A stretch of DNA of 43,377 nucleotides, taken from the NCBI RefSeq assembly GCF_019654915.1, contig NZ_BPET01000054.1:1-43377 (forward strand). The letters run 5' to 3'. The notes under the pieces are model-generated. The model did no database searches, was not told the DNA's origin, and saw only the letters and a program-made list of their open reading frames with translations. This stretch comes from Shewanella sp. MBTL60-007. Lineage in GTDB: Bacteria; Pseudomonadota; Gammaproteobacteria; Enterobacterales; Shewanellaceae. Shown here piece after piece: positions 27,099-36,034 of this stretch. A program made the position numbers and the translations under genes. Every line of letters begins with the position of its first letter. Position 1 is the stretch's first letter.

Positions 27099-27197
27099 TT
27101 TTTTTAACGGGATCAATAAATGACAGCTTAACCTCGTTGAATAGTGAATACCAATTGTTAGATTTGTCGGCTGAGACTTAGCACCTGATTGGACAAA

Positions 27198-27222
27198 AAA
27201 AGCGCCTAGAGTGAGGCGCTTT
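27198..27222 (-). terminator. Terminator of the Bat operon
   Basis: AAAGCGCCT pairs with AGGCGCTTT; on the minus strand a run of seven T follows. It closes the operon that starts at 34314. Confidence 0.85.
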
Positions 27223-27247
27223 GTTGGTCGTTACATCGAGCATAGAA

Positions 27248-28882
27248 TTAGCTTGGGTTTAGCTTATCTAGCGCCGAGTCTGTATCAGGCTTGGTATTGG
27301 GGCTTGCCATCTTGGCTACAGATAGGATTTTCGCAAAATCCACCGTACCAGATTGCGGACTCGAAGCGTATGCTGCCTGCTGTAGTTGGTTAATACTATG
27401 ACCTAGCGTGCTATTAGTTGCTGCTATTTGACTCAGGGTCATTGGACGCTGATATAGCTCGCTATAATAGCGAGTGAGGGTGTTGAGCACCGCAGAGGCA
27501 TTACCTGCCTGACAAGCCGACTGTAGCGCTGCGAGCGAAGAGCTTGGGCTAACGGCTTTCGAGGTATCATTGATACTCGGTTGAATCGGAGTTCTCTTCC
27601 GCTCTTTGAGCCACAGTAGTAATGTGCCAATCCAGAGTCCTCCAAGTACTAATGATAACCAAGGCCAAAAACCGGCATTGGTATTGCCAGACTCTGGTGT
27701 CACTTGAGCTGAAGTTGGTTCTGGTGCCGCACCGCCTGTTACTGTGATCGTACGCGCCGGTAAGGTTGCAAATTGTTGTTTATTTAAATGTGGATTCCAC
27801 CAAGGCACCTTAATCTCCGGCAGGGTATAAGTACCAGCGCGAGTCGCGACAATTGCCGTGGTCTGGGTTAGTTGAGACACCATCTGATTATCACGCAAAA
27901 AGGTATTACGCTGAGGCTTTTCAGGATAAGCCTTTAGCGCTGGTGGCGTGCTAACTTGGATTTCCGGTAGGCTAGTCTCGTCGGTATTTGATGCCAACAG
28001 ATTGATGGTACGCGTGATAGGGTCGCCAACTTTAAATTCGGTTTGCGTCTCAGGCCAATCCTCTTTTAATACGACCAGATCAGAAACCAACCACTGACCA
28101 TGATAATCAGCAGGCATCGGCTCGATAACCACGGTCATTTTGGGAGCCTGAGTCTGGGTCGGTCTGCTTTCATTGAAAGAGAACATGGCGCCGTTACGTC
28201 GAGACTGCACGACAACATCTCCTGAGAAGCTGGCACCGTCGATAGTCAGCGTACCGGGCTGGTCGGCAATAATGGCATAGTTACGCTCGATGACTCGGTA
28301 ACGGCGGCCATTGACAACTTCTGTGCTGTCTTTATCTTCTCCAAGTTGTTTTATTTGAGCGCCTTCAAGATTTGGCGCATTAAGCACGCCCCGCTGCAGC
28401 TCTAATGCGAGATACAGCTTTACCTTGTAAGTCAGCATCTGGCCGACATAAGCGTGCTCACTCGACAAGTTAGCGCGCATAAAGATATCTTGCGTTTGCT
28501 GCGGTTGAGAGCCCGTTTTTAAAACAGATAATTCGATAGGCTGAGAGCTGATACCGTCGATATTAAAAGCTGGAATCGTAATCGTGCCGATATGTTTAGG
28601 CGATAACAGTACTTGCCAACGGGTTTCATTGCTGGCGTCAAAGTTCATTATCTGCTTACTACGGCTGATGCTGGTTCGGCCAACGATAAAGTCTTTTAAC
28701 AGCATTGAAGTATCGAGCTTGCCACTGTTGAGATCGTCATCAGCGGTAACGGTCAGCACGAAAGACTCTCCTTCCATAACGGGGTTACGGTCTACGGAAG
28801 CATGCAGCGTTGTGATCGCGCTAGCTGGGAAGGCGGCTGTTAGGGCGATAATCGCTAAAAGAAAAATATGCCGTATTACCAC
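27248..28882 (-). CDS. batD: BatD-family protein (oxygen-tolerance/Bat operon)
   Basis: 544 residues with a signal peptide (MVIRHIFLLAIIALTAAFPA, cleavage near ASA), several beta-rich domains with VTVTADDDLNSG and NPVMEGESFVL typical of BatD, a membrane helix at about residues 410-430 (FWPWLSLVLGGLWIGTLLLW) and a cytoplasmic tail. The GTG start overlaps the stop of the preceding gene by seven bases. Bat proteins form a complex with MoxR-type ATPases; the name comes from Bacteroides aerotolerance, but the function in gammaproteobacteria is unclear. Confidence 0.88.
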   Translation of the reverse strand: MVIRHIFLLAIIALTAAFPASAITTLHASVDRNPVMEGESFVLTVTADDDLNSGKLDTSMLLKDFIVGRTSISRSKQIMNFDASNETRWQVLLSPKHIGTITIPAFNIDGISSQPIELSVLKTGSQPQQTQDIFMRANLSSEHAYVGQMLTYKVKLYLALELQRGVLNAPNLEGAQIKQLGEDKDSTEVVNGRRYRVIERNYAIIADQPGTLTIDGASFSGDVVVQSRRNGAMFSFNESRPTQTQAPKMTVVIEPMPADYHGQWLVSDLVVLKEDWPETQTEFKVGDPITRTINLLASNTDETSLPEIQVSTPPALKAYPEKPQRNTFLRDNQMVSQLTQTTAIVATRAGTYTLPEIKVPWWNPHLNKQQFATLPARTITVTGGAAPEPTSAQVTPESGNTNAGFWPWLSLVLGGLWIGTLLLWLKERKRTPIQPSINDTSKAVSPSSSLAALQSACQAGNASAVLNTLTRYYSELYQRPMTLSQIAATNSTLGHSINQLQQAAYASSPQSGTVDFAKILSVAKMASPNTKPDTDSALDKLNPS

Positions 28883-30909
28883 TGTTCGTTTTCCTTAGTA
28901 TTGATGCCTTGTTGGCGACGTTTCTGGTACTCAAGTTGCATTTTATTTCGCAGTAAGACCTGTGGGTCATCCGCTACAGCCCTTAGGGCGCGCTCCATTT
29001 CTGGCGGTAATGGCTCATCTGTTGCAATCGCGCTCGCAGGAACTTGCTTAGCTTCTCCTGCTGGCTGCTCGTCCGTTTGAGCCTGTGCTGCAGATTGCGC
29101 TTGTTGCTCATTATCTGCAGTTTGCTCTTTATCGGCTTGCTGGGCTGACTGACTGTTAGCTTGAGTTTTTTCAGCGTTATTCTCTTCAGGATTAGCTTGC
29201 ATTTCAGCGTCATTATTGGCCGCTTCTTGCTGCTCTGATTGACTCTCATTGGATTGACTCTCATTGGATTGAGTATCACCTTGTTGCTCCTGCTGAGATT
29301 CTTGTTTTGAATCAGACTCTTGCTTATCTTGCTGAGACTTGCCCTGTTGTGAATCACTCTCTTGTTGATCACCAGGTTGACTCTCTTTTGACTCTGAGTT
29401 TTGAGATTGAGCCTTGTTTTGATCAGAACCTATGGATTGATCATCTCCTTGGTTTTTATCCGACTGTTTATCAGAGTTGTCATCAGAGTTGTCATCAGAG
29501 CTGTTATCAGAGTTTTGCTCAGGACTTTGTTGTTGGTCTTTTTGATCTTGTTGATCTTGTTGCTCTTGCTGTTGTTGCAGCTTCTTGGCCAGCTCAAGAT
29601 TGCTCTTGGCTGCATTAAAGTCTGGATTCTTTTCAACTGCCGATTGATAACGCTTTTGCGCCTCGGCGTACTGGCCAAGTTGCATTAGACTATTGCCCTG
29701 ATTGTATAGACCGCTAGCAGAATCATCTTTTTCAAAGGCGTTAAGCGCCTCTTCATAATCCCCCGCTTTATATAGTGCACTGGCTTGCCATTGCGGGTGA
29801 GCAAATTGACTTGCTGCGCCTTGATAGTCTTTAGCTTGGTATGCTTGCATCGCTTGTTGATCCTGTGTTTGCCACAGATCGTCCCAAGTGTTGGCATAGA
29901 CAGGCGTGCTCGGCTGGATCAAGAGCAGTAGCGCTAGGCTCGCTAACATGCCGTTTCTAAAACTCAATAATGCCGGTAGTAACAATAGCAGCGCAAAGTA
30001 GGGACCTAGGTCTAGCCAAGTTTCGCCCTCAAGATCGCTCGCCTTGGTATCTTGGGTATTGGCTAACCAATGTTTAATTTGGGTGACATCGGCGCCGTCA
30101 GCACGACTAGGCACTAAAATACCATTGGCTTCGGTTGCCAATTCTTTTAACAGCTTATAGTCGGTTTTAGCGACCACAACTTGGTTGGCGTTGTCACGCA
30201 AGAGTTGACCATCGGGTAGCTTAATCGGTGAGCCTTGCTGGCTTCCGAAAGCCATAATCGCCAGTCGGTACTGACTATCGGCGAGTACAGATTCTGCGCG
30301 TTTAAATTGTGCTGTGGATACACCATCAGTAAACAAAATAATATCACCGCGAATATGACCGCCTTGACTGAGCAAGGATTTTGCTTGAGTGATCGCCGCT
30401 TCAAGGTTTGAGCCTCTGACTGGCATGATGCTCGGCGTTAACGTTGGCAATAGGTTTAACAGGGTCGCTTTATCGCGAGTGAGTGGACTGATAGTAAATG
30501 CATCCCCAGCGTAGGCGATTAATCCAGTTTCGCCTTCAGAGAGAGCATCGATAAGATCGGTGGCTCTAAACTTTGCTTGCGTTAAACGGTTAGGCACTAA
30601 GTCATTCGCGTACATAGACAAAGACATGTCCATGACGATGACGCGGCCTTGTGCCGATTCGTAGACGGGCAGCGCTCTTTTCTCAAACGCAGGCCCCGAT
30701 AGGGCAAACACGGCAATAAACCAAGCTAAGGCGAGGTAGCCGATATTATTGTTTCTCTTTTTAATCGAACCACCCACTAGTACCTTGGCTAAGTGGGGGG
30801 CGATATAGCGGTTCCAGCTTGAATTTGCCGCTTTGCTTTTTAATAAAAGCAGCAGTAGCAAGGCCAAAGGGAGTAGAGCTAAGAACCACTCGGGACGTAA
30901 GAAGTGCAT
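28876..30909 (-). CDS. batB: BatB/BatC-like VWA-TPR protein
   Basis: 677 residues. Two N-terminal membrane helices (about 8-24 and 56-72) are followed by a von Willebrand A domain with MIDAS DMSLS at 94-98, another membrane helix region near 305-332, and then TPR repeats (~345-440), which are the BatC part. Residues ~445-620 are a low-complexity Gln/Ser/Asp/Glu tract. The C-terminus ends EMERALRAVADDPQVLLRNK. The fusion of VWA and TPR is common in this group. It starts two bases after the batA stop. Confidence 0.9.
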   Translation of the reverse strand: MHFLRPEWFLALLPLALLLLLLLKSKAANSSWNRYIAPHLAKVLVGGSIKKRNNNIGYLALAWFIAVFALSGPAFEKRALPVYESAQGRVIVMDMSLSMYANDLVPNRLTQAKFRATDLIDALSEGETGLIAYAGDAFTISPLTRDKATLLNLLPTLTPSIMPVRGSNLEAAITQAKSLLSQGGHIRGDIILFTDGVSTAQFKRAESVLADSQYRLAIMAFGSQQGSPIKLPDGQLLRDNANQVVVAKTDYKLLKELATEANGILVPSRADGADVTQIKHWLANTQDTKASDLEGETWLDLGPYFALLLLLPALLSFRNGMLASLALLLLIQPSTPVYANTWDDLWQTQDQQAMQAYQAKDYQGAASQFAHPQWQASALYKAGDYEEALNAFEKDDSASGLYNQGNSLMQLGQYAEAQKRYQSAVEKNPDFNAAKSNLELAKKLQQQQEQQDQQDQKDQQQSPEQNSDNSSDDNSDDNSDKQSDKNQGDDQSIGSDQNKAQSQNSESKESQPGDQQESDSQQGKSQQDKQESDSKQESQQEQQGDTQSNESQSNESQSEQQEAANNDAEMQANPEENNAEKTQANSQSAQQADKEQTADNEQQAQSAAQAQTDEQPAGEAKQVPASAIATDEPLPPEMERALRAVADDPQVLLRNKMQLEYQKRRQQGINTKENEQW

Positions 30910-30911
30910 CG

Positions 30912-31922
30912 TTAACGTCCTCCTTTTGCAAATTGGGGCTTAGAGCTTAAGCTAGGTCTAAATGCTGCAATATTGCTTAAAGCGGTAACAATTGAAGCTA
31001 GCAGCGCTATGGCCAGTGGCCAGTAAAAGAGTTCAGACTGAGGACGATAACTGAGCTGTTCTCGGCTGACAGGCTCTAAGGTGTCGATTACTTGATAGAT
31101 CTGTTCTAACTCTTCAGTATTTCTAGCTCTAAAGTATTGGCCACCCGTGGCCTTCGCTATTTGCTGCAATTGAGACTCATCCAGATCCATAGAAGGATTA
31201 ACCCTCTCTTTACCAAATAGGGTTCGGCGCTCCATCACATCAGCCCCGACACCTATGGTGTAGATGGTGACCCCTCTTTGAGCCGCAATTTGTGTCGCCT
31301 GCTCTGGTGAAATCGCCCCTGCGTTGTTAGAACCGTCGGTGAGTAAAATCAATACCCGATTACTCTGCTCGACCTTATCAAATCGTTTAACGCCAAGTGC
31401 GATAGCTTCGCCAATTGCGGTCTGTTTACCCACAAGGCCGATTTGCGCCTCTTTTAGGTATTGTGCAACCGTGCGTCTGTCTTGGGTTAGCGGGGATTGC
31501 AAATAGGCGTGATCGGCAAAAAGGATCAGCCCGATACGGTCGCCTTTTCTGCGTTCAATAAAGTCACTAATGACATGCTGGATAAGGGTGAAGCGATCGA
31601 CGACTTTACCGTCGATGACCATATCTTCAATTTGCATACTGCCAGACAGATCCACCGAAAGCATAAGGTCACGGCCTTTACTCGGTAGTTCGATAGGCTC
31701 ACCAACCCAAAGCGGGCGAGCACAGGCTAACACCAACAAACACCAAACGAGCCAATAACGTTTTTTACTTTGTTGGCTTTTTTCGGTTGCGACAACTTGG
31801 CCTGGTAAACTTGCACCAGGTAAAAGTAGGTGTCCACCCATGGGTTTTTGCTGCTGTTTTTTTCTAAAAATCAGTGGCAAAGGCAGTAGTAGCAATAAAA
31901 ACGGCCAGGCAAGGGTTAACAT
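30912..31922 (-). CDS. batA: BatA-like VWA membrane protein
   Basis: 336 residues. N-terminal membrane segments (about 4-20 and 57-72), then a von Willebrand A domain with the metal-ion-dependent adhesion site DLSGS at residues 91-95 and later LLTDGSNNAGAIS, and a C-terminal membrane helix (~302-322). Such proteins bind partners through metal and are thought to work with the MoxR ATPase. The start overlaps the DUF4381 stop by seven bases, so translation is coupled. Confidence 0.92.
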   Translation of the reverse strand: MLTLAWPFLLLLLPLPLIFRKKQQQKPMGGHLLLPGASLPGQVVATEKSQQSKKRYWLVWCLLVLACARPLWVGEPIELPSKGRDLMLSVDLSGSMQIEDMVIDGKVVDRFTLIQHVISDFIERRKGDRIGLILFADHAYLQSPLTQDRRTVAQYLKEAQIGLVGKQTAIGEAIALGVKRFDKVEQSNRVLILLTDGSNNAGAISPEQATQIAAQRGVTIYTIGVGADVMERRTLFGKERVNPSMDLDESQLQQIAKATGGQYFRARNTEELEQIYQVIDTLEPVSREQLSYRPQSELFYWPLAIALLASIVTALSNIAAFRPSLSSKPQFAKGGR

Positions 31923-32428
31923 TGGCTAACCTCGCTGACCTTATGGTTAATAGCGCTCACTTTGCTTAGTGGCAGCGCCGCTGTTAACCAGCTTTGAGCA
32001 TGGCGTCTAAGTGACTGTTTCTCCTCATCACTCAGTTGTGCCTTTTGAAAGCGCAGCGCTAACAGTTTACACAGCTCATCTTGTGGCGTGTTAACTTGCG
32101 CATTTAGCCATTTGTACCAATCGCTACCCGTTAATTGTGCAACTTGTTGGCGAGCGCCATAACTCATCGCTGCACGCTTGAGTAGGCTACTTACCTCGGC
32201 TGCAAACTGTTGATGGTTTTGATCTAACATGGCTAGCTCTTTAAGCGCCGCGCGTTTAGCTGCGCCAACTTTGCGGCGCTTGCTAAGCCAGAGGATAAAC
32301 AAAGTGGTAACCACAATGACTATAAGTAGGCTTATCCAGTAGCCGTAAGCGAGAGGCCACAGGCCGATTTCGGCTGGTGTTTGAATGTCTTGCATTGAAG
32401 CAAGCGCGGGATTGACCGGATTGCTCAT
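31916..32428 (-). CDS. DUF4381 single-pass membrane protein
   Basis: 170 residues with a membrane helix at about 31-47 (ISLLIVIVVTTLFILWL), followed by a basic juxtamembrane region and a helical cytoplasmic domain. It lies at the position DUF4381 proteins occupy in MoxR/Bat operons, between the DUF58 and BatA genes. Role unknown. It begins immediately after the DUF58 stop codon. Confidence 0.85.
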   Translation of the reverse strand: MSNPVNPALASMQDIQTPAEIGLWPLAYGYWISLLIVIVVTTLFILWLSKRRKVGAAKRAALKELAMLDQNHQQFAAEVSSLLKRAAMSYGARQQVAQLTGSDWYKWLNAQVNTPQDELCKLLALRFQKAQLSDEEKQSLRRHAQSWLTAALPLSKVSAINHKVSEVSQC

Positions 32429-33358
32429 CTATCGTAATGCTCCTAACTGTAGATTAAGTCGGAGCCCCGCATCAACGATTCGGGTTTGAACGTTAAGTTT
32501 TTGCATCATCTCAATAAATTGGTTCTGCTGATGTAGCTGATTCGTCAGCCACTGCTCATAACTGTTTCTGTCGATAACCAGCTCTTTTCCACCTTCTCGT
32601 ACTGGAAGTTGGAAATGCTTAGGCAGCTCAAGCTGTCCTTGACGTAGCGGATCGGTTATTAAAAAGGCGCCCAAGTCGCAATGACGTTTAAGATCAGATA
32701 GTGCGGCTAAGCAGTTTGGAGTGAAGTTACTGCCATCTGAGATAATCCATATCAGTGAGCCAGGCTTGGCGAGTCGGCGCAGACGTTGACAGGCCTTGAG
32801 TAGATGTTCGGGCTCGGGGCGCTGCTCAGCGATATTATGCAGTTGCCTACCATGAAGGTTTTTAATGGCAGAGATCACCTGCAATATGCCTTGCTGGCGA
32901 CTGCGTGGTTTTAGCTCAATGTGTTCCTGCTCCGTAGCAATTAACGCCCCGAGACGGTCGCCATGTAAAATAGCGCTCCAGCCTAGGGTTGTTGCGAGGT
33001 GAGCGGCTTGCACCGACTGTAACATTAAACTTGAGCCAAAATAGAGACTGTGACTGAGATCGAGCAACAACAACACTGGGCGCTCACGCTCTTCTACAAA
33101 TAGTTTGGTGTGAGCTTTTCCGGTTCTCGCCGTTACGCGCCAGTCGATGGTGCGCACGTCGTCACCACTTTGATAGTGACGAACCTCGGCAAACTCCATC
33201 CCCCGACCTTTTATTAGGCTGGCACGGTGTCCTGCAAGGCTTGCCTTGGCCTTGGTTCGTTTCTCCGGCAAGGCTTTGGCAAGACTCTGACAGGCCAGTA
33301 ACTCTTTTTCCGTAATGTTAATGCCGTTGCTAAACAACGGCAGCTCAGAATTGACCAT
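32429..33358 (-). CDS. DUF58 domain protein
   Basis: 309 residues. The hallmark segment EFAEVRHYQSGDDVRTIDWR and TARTGKAHTKLFVEERERPV, followed by the VWA-like LLLLDLSHSLYFG, identify the DUF58 family, which accompanies MoxR ATPases. No membrane helix is visible. Its ATG overlaps the MoxR stop (TAATG), a sign of tight coupling. Confidence 0.92.
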   Translation of the reverse strand: MVNSELPLFSNGINITEKELLACQSLAKALPEKRTKAKASLAGHRASLIKGRGMEFAEVRHYQSGDDVRTIDWRVTARTGKAHTKLFVEERERPVLLLLDLSHSLYFGSSLMLQSVQAAHLATTLGWSAILHGDRLGALIATEQEHIELKPRSRQQGILQVISAIKNLHGRQLHNIAEQRPEPEHLLKACQRLRRLAKPGSLIWIISDGSNFTPNCLAALSDLKRHCDLGAFLITDPLRQGQLELPKHFQLPVREGGKELVIDRNSYEQWLTNQLHQQNQFIEMMQKLNVQTRIVDAGLRLNLQLGALR

Positions 33359-34314
33359 TAAGGGACCGCAACTTGAGAAAGGATATGATTGATCACATTG
33401 TCGGCACTGACGCCATCGGCTTGTGCTTGATAACTCAGTAACAAACGATGACGCAATACGTTAGGTGCAACAGCTTGAATATCTTCAGGCGAAACAAAGT
33501 CACGCTCATATAGATAAGCACGAGCACGAGCGCAACGCTCTAGAGACAAGGTTGCACGAGGGCTGACGCCATATTCAAGCCAACTCGCTAGCTCTTGGCT
33601 ATAAGCTTGAGGGTTGCGGGTAGCCATAATAATATCGACGATATACTTCTCCAACGGCTCGGCAAGGTAGATCTGCAGCGCATGCTCTCTTGCGGCAAAA
33701 ATATCCCCCTGAATTATCGGCTCAATGTGGGGCAATTCTTGCTTAAGCGCTTCGTTTCGAGACATTCTCATGATCTGAAATTCCGTCTCTGCACTTGGGT
33801 AGTCAAGGTTTAAGTGCATTAAGAAACGGTCTAACTGGGCTTCCGGTAACGGGTAGGTGCCTTCGTTTTCAAGTGGGTTTTGAGTGGCCATGACCAAGAA
33901 CAACTCTGGTAGCTGATAGCTGTGTTTACCCACAGTGACTTGACCTTCAGCCATCGCTTCTAATAAAGCCGACTGTACCTTAGCAGGCGCACGGTTGATC
34001 TCATCGGCCAAGATAAGGTTATGGAAAATAGGACCAGCTTCAAATTCAAAGGTTGCCGTTTGCGCACGGTAAATATCGGTACCAGTTAAGTCTGCCGGCA
34101 GTAGATCTGGCGTAAACTGAATGCGGTGAAAATCGCCTTCAACGCCATCACAAAGGGCTTTTACCGCACGGGTCTTAGCAAGACCGGGTGGGCCTTCAAC
34201 TAACAGGTGACCATCGGCAATTAATGCAATCAGTAGATTCTCGGTGAGTATTGGCTGTCCTAAAATGACAGTATTTAAGTATTCGCGTAATGCGTGAAAT
34301 CGACTCAAAGGCAT
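33358..34314 (-). CDS. MoxR-family AAA+ ATPase
   Basis: 318 residues. Walker A is GPPGLAKTR, Walker B with the sensor region reads LILADEINRAPAKVQSALLE, and the family signature ATQNPLENEGTYPLPEAQLD is present. MoxR ATPases act as chaperones in maturing partner complexes, here presumably the DUF58/VWA proteins encoded downstream. First gene of a six-gene operon that ends at the terminator near 27198. It is divergent from fadI. Confidence 0.94.
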   Translation of the reverse strand: MPLSRFHALREYLNTVILGQPILTENLLIALIADGHLLVEGPPGLAKTRAVKALCDGVEGDFHRIQFTPDLLPADLTGTDIYRAQTATFEFEAGPIFHNLILADEINRAPAKVQSALLEAMAEGQVTVGKHSYQLPELFLVMATQNPLENEGTYPLPEAQLDRFLMHLNLDYPSAETEFQIMRMSRNEALKQELPHIEPIIQGDIFAAREHALQIYLAEPLEKYIVDIIMATRNPQAYSQELASWLEYGVSPRATLSLERCARARAYLYERDFVSPEDIQAVAPNVLRHRLLLSYQAQADGVSADNVINHILSQVAVP

Positions 34315-34466
34315 GATGCTACTCGGTTTATTTTAAGTTAGTGAGATATAGACCAACGACATAGTAAAAAATTCCCTTGGGGTTTGGCTAGTACCAATTT
34401 TGCTTTAGGCTGATAAGTCAATCTTACGAAGGACAATAGGGGCGCACTAAATTTGTCGTTATGGTT

Positions 34467-34482
34467 ACTTACTTAGGTAAGT
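34467..34482. promoter_or_regulatory. Palindrome in the MoxR-fadI divergent region
   Basis: ACTTAC, TTAG and GTAAGT form an inverted repeat, followed by a further GTAAGT. It could be a repressor site for either transcript; no regulator is assigned. Confidence 0.3.
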
Positions 34483-34569
34483 GAGTAAGTTCGTAGACAA
34501 TGGAAATTGGAATTTGCTTCATTAAGGTTTGTTAATAAACAGTTTTTTCATATATTAATGACAAAAAAA

Positions 34570-34583
34570 CAAACAAGTGTTTA
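34570..34583. promoter_or_regulatory. PsrA-like site upstream of fadI
   Basis: CAAACAAGTGTTTA fits the PsrA pattern CAAAC-n4-GTTTG except for the last base. PsrA is a TetR-type fatty-acid regulator known in Shewanella and Pseudomonas. Confidence 0.45.
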
Positions 34584-34620
34584 AAACTTCTCGGTAAGAA
34601 GTTAGAATCAGATCACACTT

Positions 34621-34637
34621 TAATGGTCAGACCTGTC
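34621..34637 (+). promoter_or_regulatory. FadR operator upstream of fadI
   Basis: TAATGGTCAGACCTGTC contains the FadR core TGGTC-n-GACC-TGT. It lies about 85 bases before the fadI start. Nothing else gene-like is seen in 34315-34718. Confidence 0.65.
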
Positions 34638-34718
34638 TGGTTTTAGATAAATAGGTTTCCCAAGGATATAAGAAAGCATGCAACGTTAAGTTCGCAATGC
34701 AGAATAAGAGGGCGAAAA

Positions 34719-36029
34719 ATGAGTGATAGACAACAGGTGACGAATGCGAGAGGCGAGCGTATCGCCATTGTTTCGGGATTACGTACACCATTTGCTAAGC
34801 AAGCCACCGCGTTTCATGGTGTGTCGGCATTAGACATGGGCAAGATGGTTGTGAACGAACTGCTTGCTCGCTCCGAGCTGGATCCTAAAGAGATTGAGCA
34901 GCTTGTTTATGGCCAAGTTGTACAGATGCCAGCTGCACCTAATATTGCTCGTGAAATCGTGCTCGGGACGGGGATGAATGTGAGTACCGATGCTTACAGT
35001 GTTACCCGTGCTTGTGCGACTAGTTTTCAGTCTACGGTGAATGTGGCCGAGTCTATCATGACCGGAAATCTTGATATAGGGATTGCTGGCGGCGCTGATT
35101 CTTCATCAGTGTTACCTATCGGTGTTTCTAAGAAGTTAGCCCATGCGTTAGTCGATCTTAATAAAGCTCGAAGCCTCGGACAGAGACTGGCTATTTTTCG
35201 TCGCCTAGGCCTTAAAGATCTATTACCTGTGCCACCTGCTGTTGCCGAATACTCGACAGGTTTGTCTATGGGACAAACAGCTGAGCAGATGGCGAAGACC
35301 TACAATATCAGCCGTGCTGACCAAGACGCCTTAGCACATCGCTCGCACACGCTCGCAACCGAAACTTGGAATGCAGGAAAGCTTGCAGAAGAGGTGATGG
35401 TAGCGCACGTACCGCCTTATAAAGCCTTTATCGACCGCGATAACAATATTCGGGAAAACTCCAAGCTTGAGTCATACGCTAAATTGCGCCCAGCTTTTGA
35501 CCGCAAACATGGCTCGGTAACGGCTGCGAACAGTACGCCACTAACCGATGGCGCATCGGCGGTGCTCTTGATGAGTGAAGGTAGAGCCAAAGCGCTAGGT
35601 TATACACCTATCGGATACATTAAGAGTTATGCTTTCACGGCTATCGATGTCTGGGAAGATATGTTGATGGGGCCATCTTATGCAACGCCTTTAGCGCTTA
35701 AGCGAGCAGGGATGGAGTTAGAAGACTTAACCTTAATTGAGATGCATGAAGCCTTTGCTGCACAAACATTAGCAAACATGCAGATGTTTGGTTCGAAAAA
35801 ATTCGCCGAAGAGAAACTGGGGCGTAATCGCGCTATCGGTGAAATCGACATGAGTAAGTTCAACGTGCTTGGTGGCTCTTTAGCCTATGGTCACCCGTTT
35901 GCGGCGACAGGTACGCGTTTAGTAACTCAAGTGTGTCATGAACTGAAACGCCGTGGTGGCGGTACGGGTCTCGCAACAGCATGTGCTGCGGGTGGTTTAG
36001 GTGCAGCAATGATTGTGGAAGTGGAGTAA
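34719..36029 (+). CDS. fadI: 3-ketoacyl-CoA thiolase, FadI
   Basis: 436 residues, normal FadI length. The nucleophilic Cys99 lies in VTRACATSFQS. The His of MHEAFAAQ, the GHPFAATGTR loop and the C-terminal Cys of ATACAAGGLGAAM complete the thiolase active site. It cleaves 3-ketoacyl-CoA in the last step of beta-oxidation and forms a complex with FadJ, encoded five bases downstream. FadR- and PsrA-like sites precede it. Confidence 0.96.
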   Translation: MSDRQQVTNARGERIAIVSGLRTPFAKQATAFHGVSALDMGKMVVNELLARSELDPKEIEQLVYGQVVQMPAAPNIAREIVLGTGMNVSTDAYSVTRACATSFQSTVNVAESIMTGNLDIGIAGGADSSSVLPIGVSKKLAHALVDLNKARSLGQRLAIFRRLGLKDLLPVPPAVAEYSTGLSMGQTAEQMAKTYNISRADQDALAHRSHTLATETWNAGKLAEEVMVAHVPPYKAFIDRDNNIRENSKLESYAKLRPAFDRKHGSVTAANSTPLTDGASAVLLMSEGRAKALGYTPIGYIKSYAFTAIDVWEDMLMGPSYATPLALKRAGMELEDLTLIEMHEAFAAQTLANMQMFGSKKFAEEKLGRNRAIGEIDMSKFNVLGGSLAYGHPFAATGTRLVTQVCHELKRRGGGTGLATACAAGGLGAAMIVEVE

Positions 36030-36034
36030 CTCTT

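Noticed and set aside
35981..36034. Longer N-terminus for FadJ starting inside fadI
   Set aside because: The ATG at 36035 fits the usual FadJ start, and the longer reading would overlap the thiolase end.
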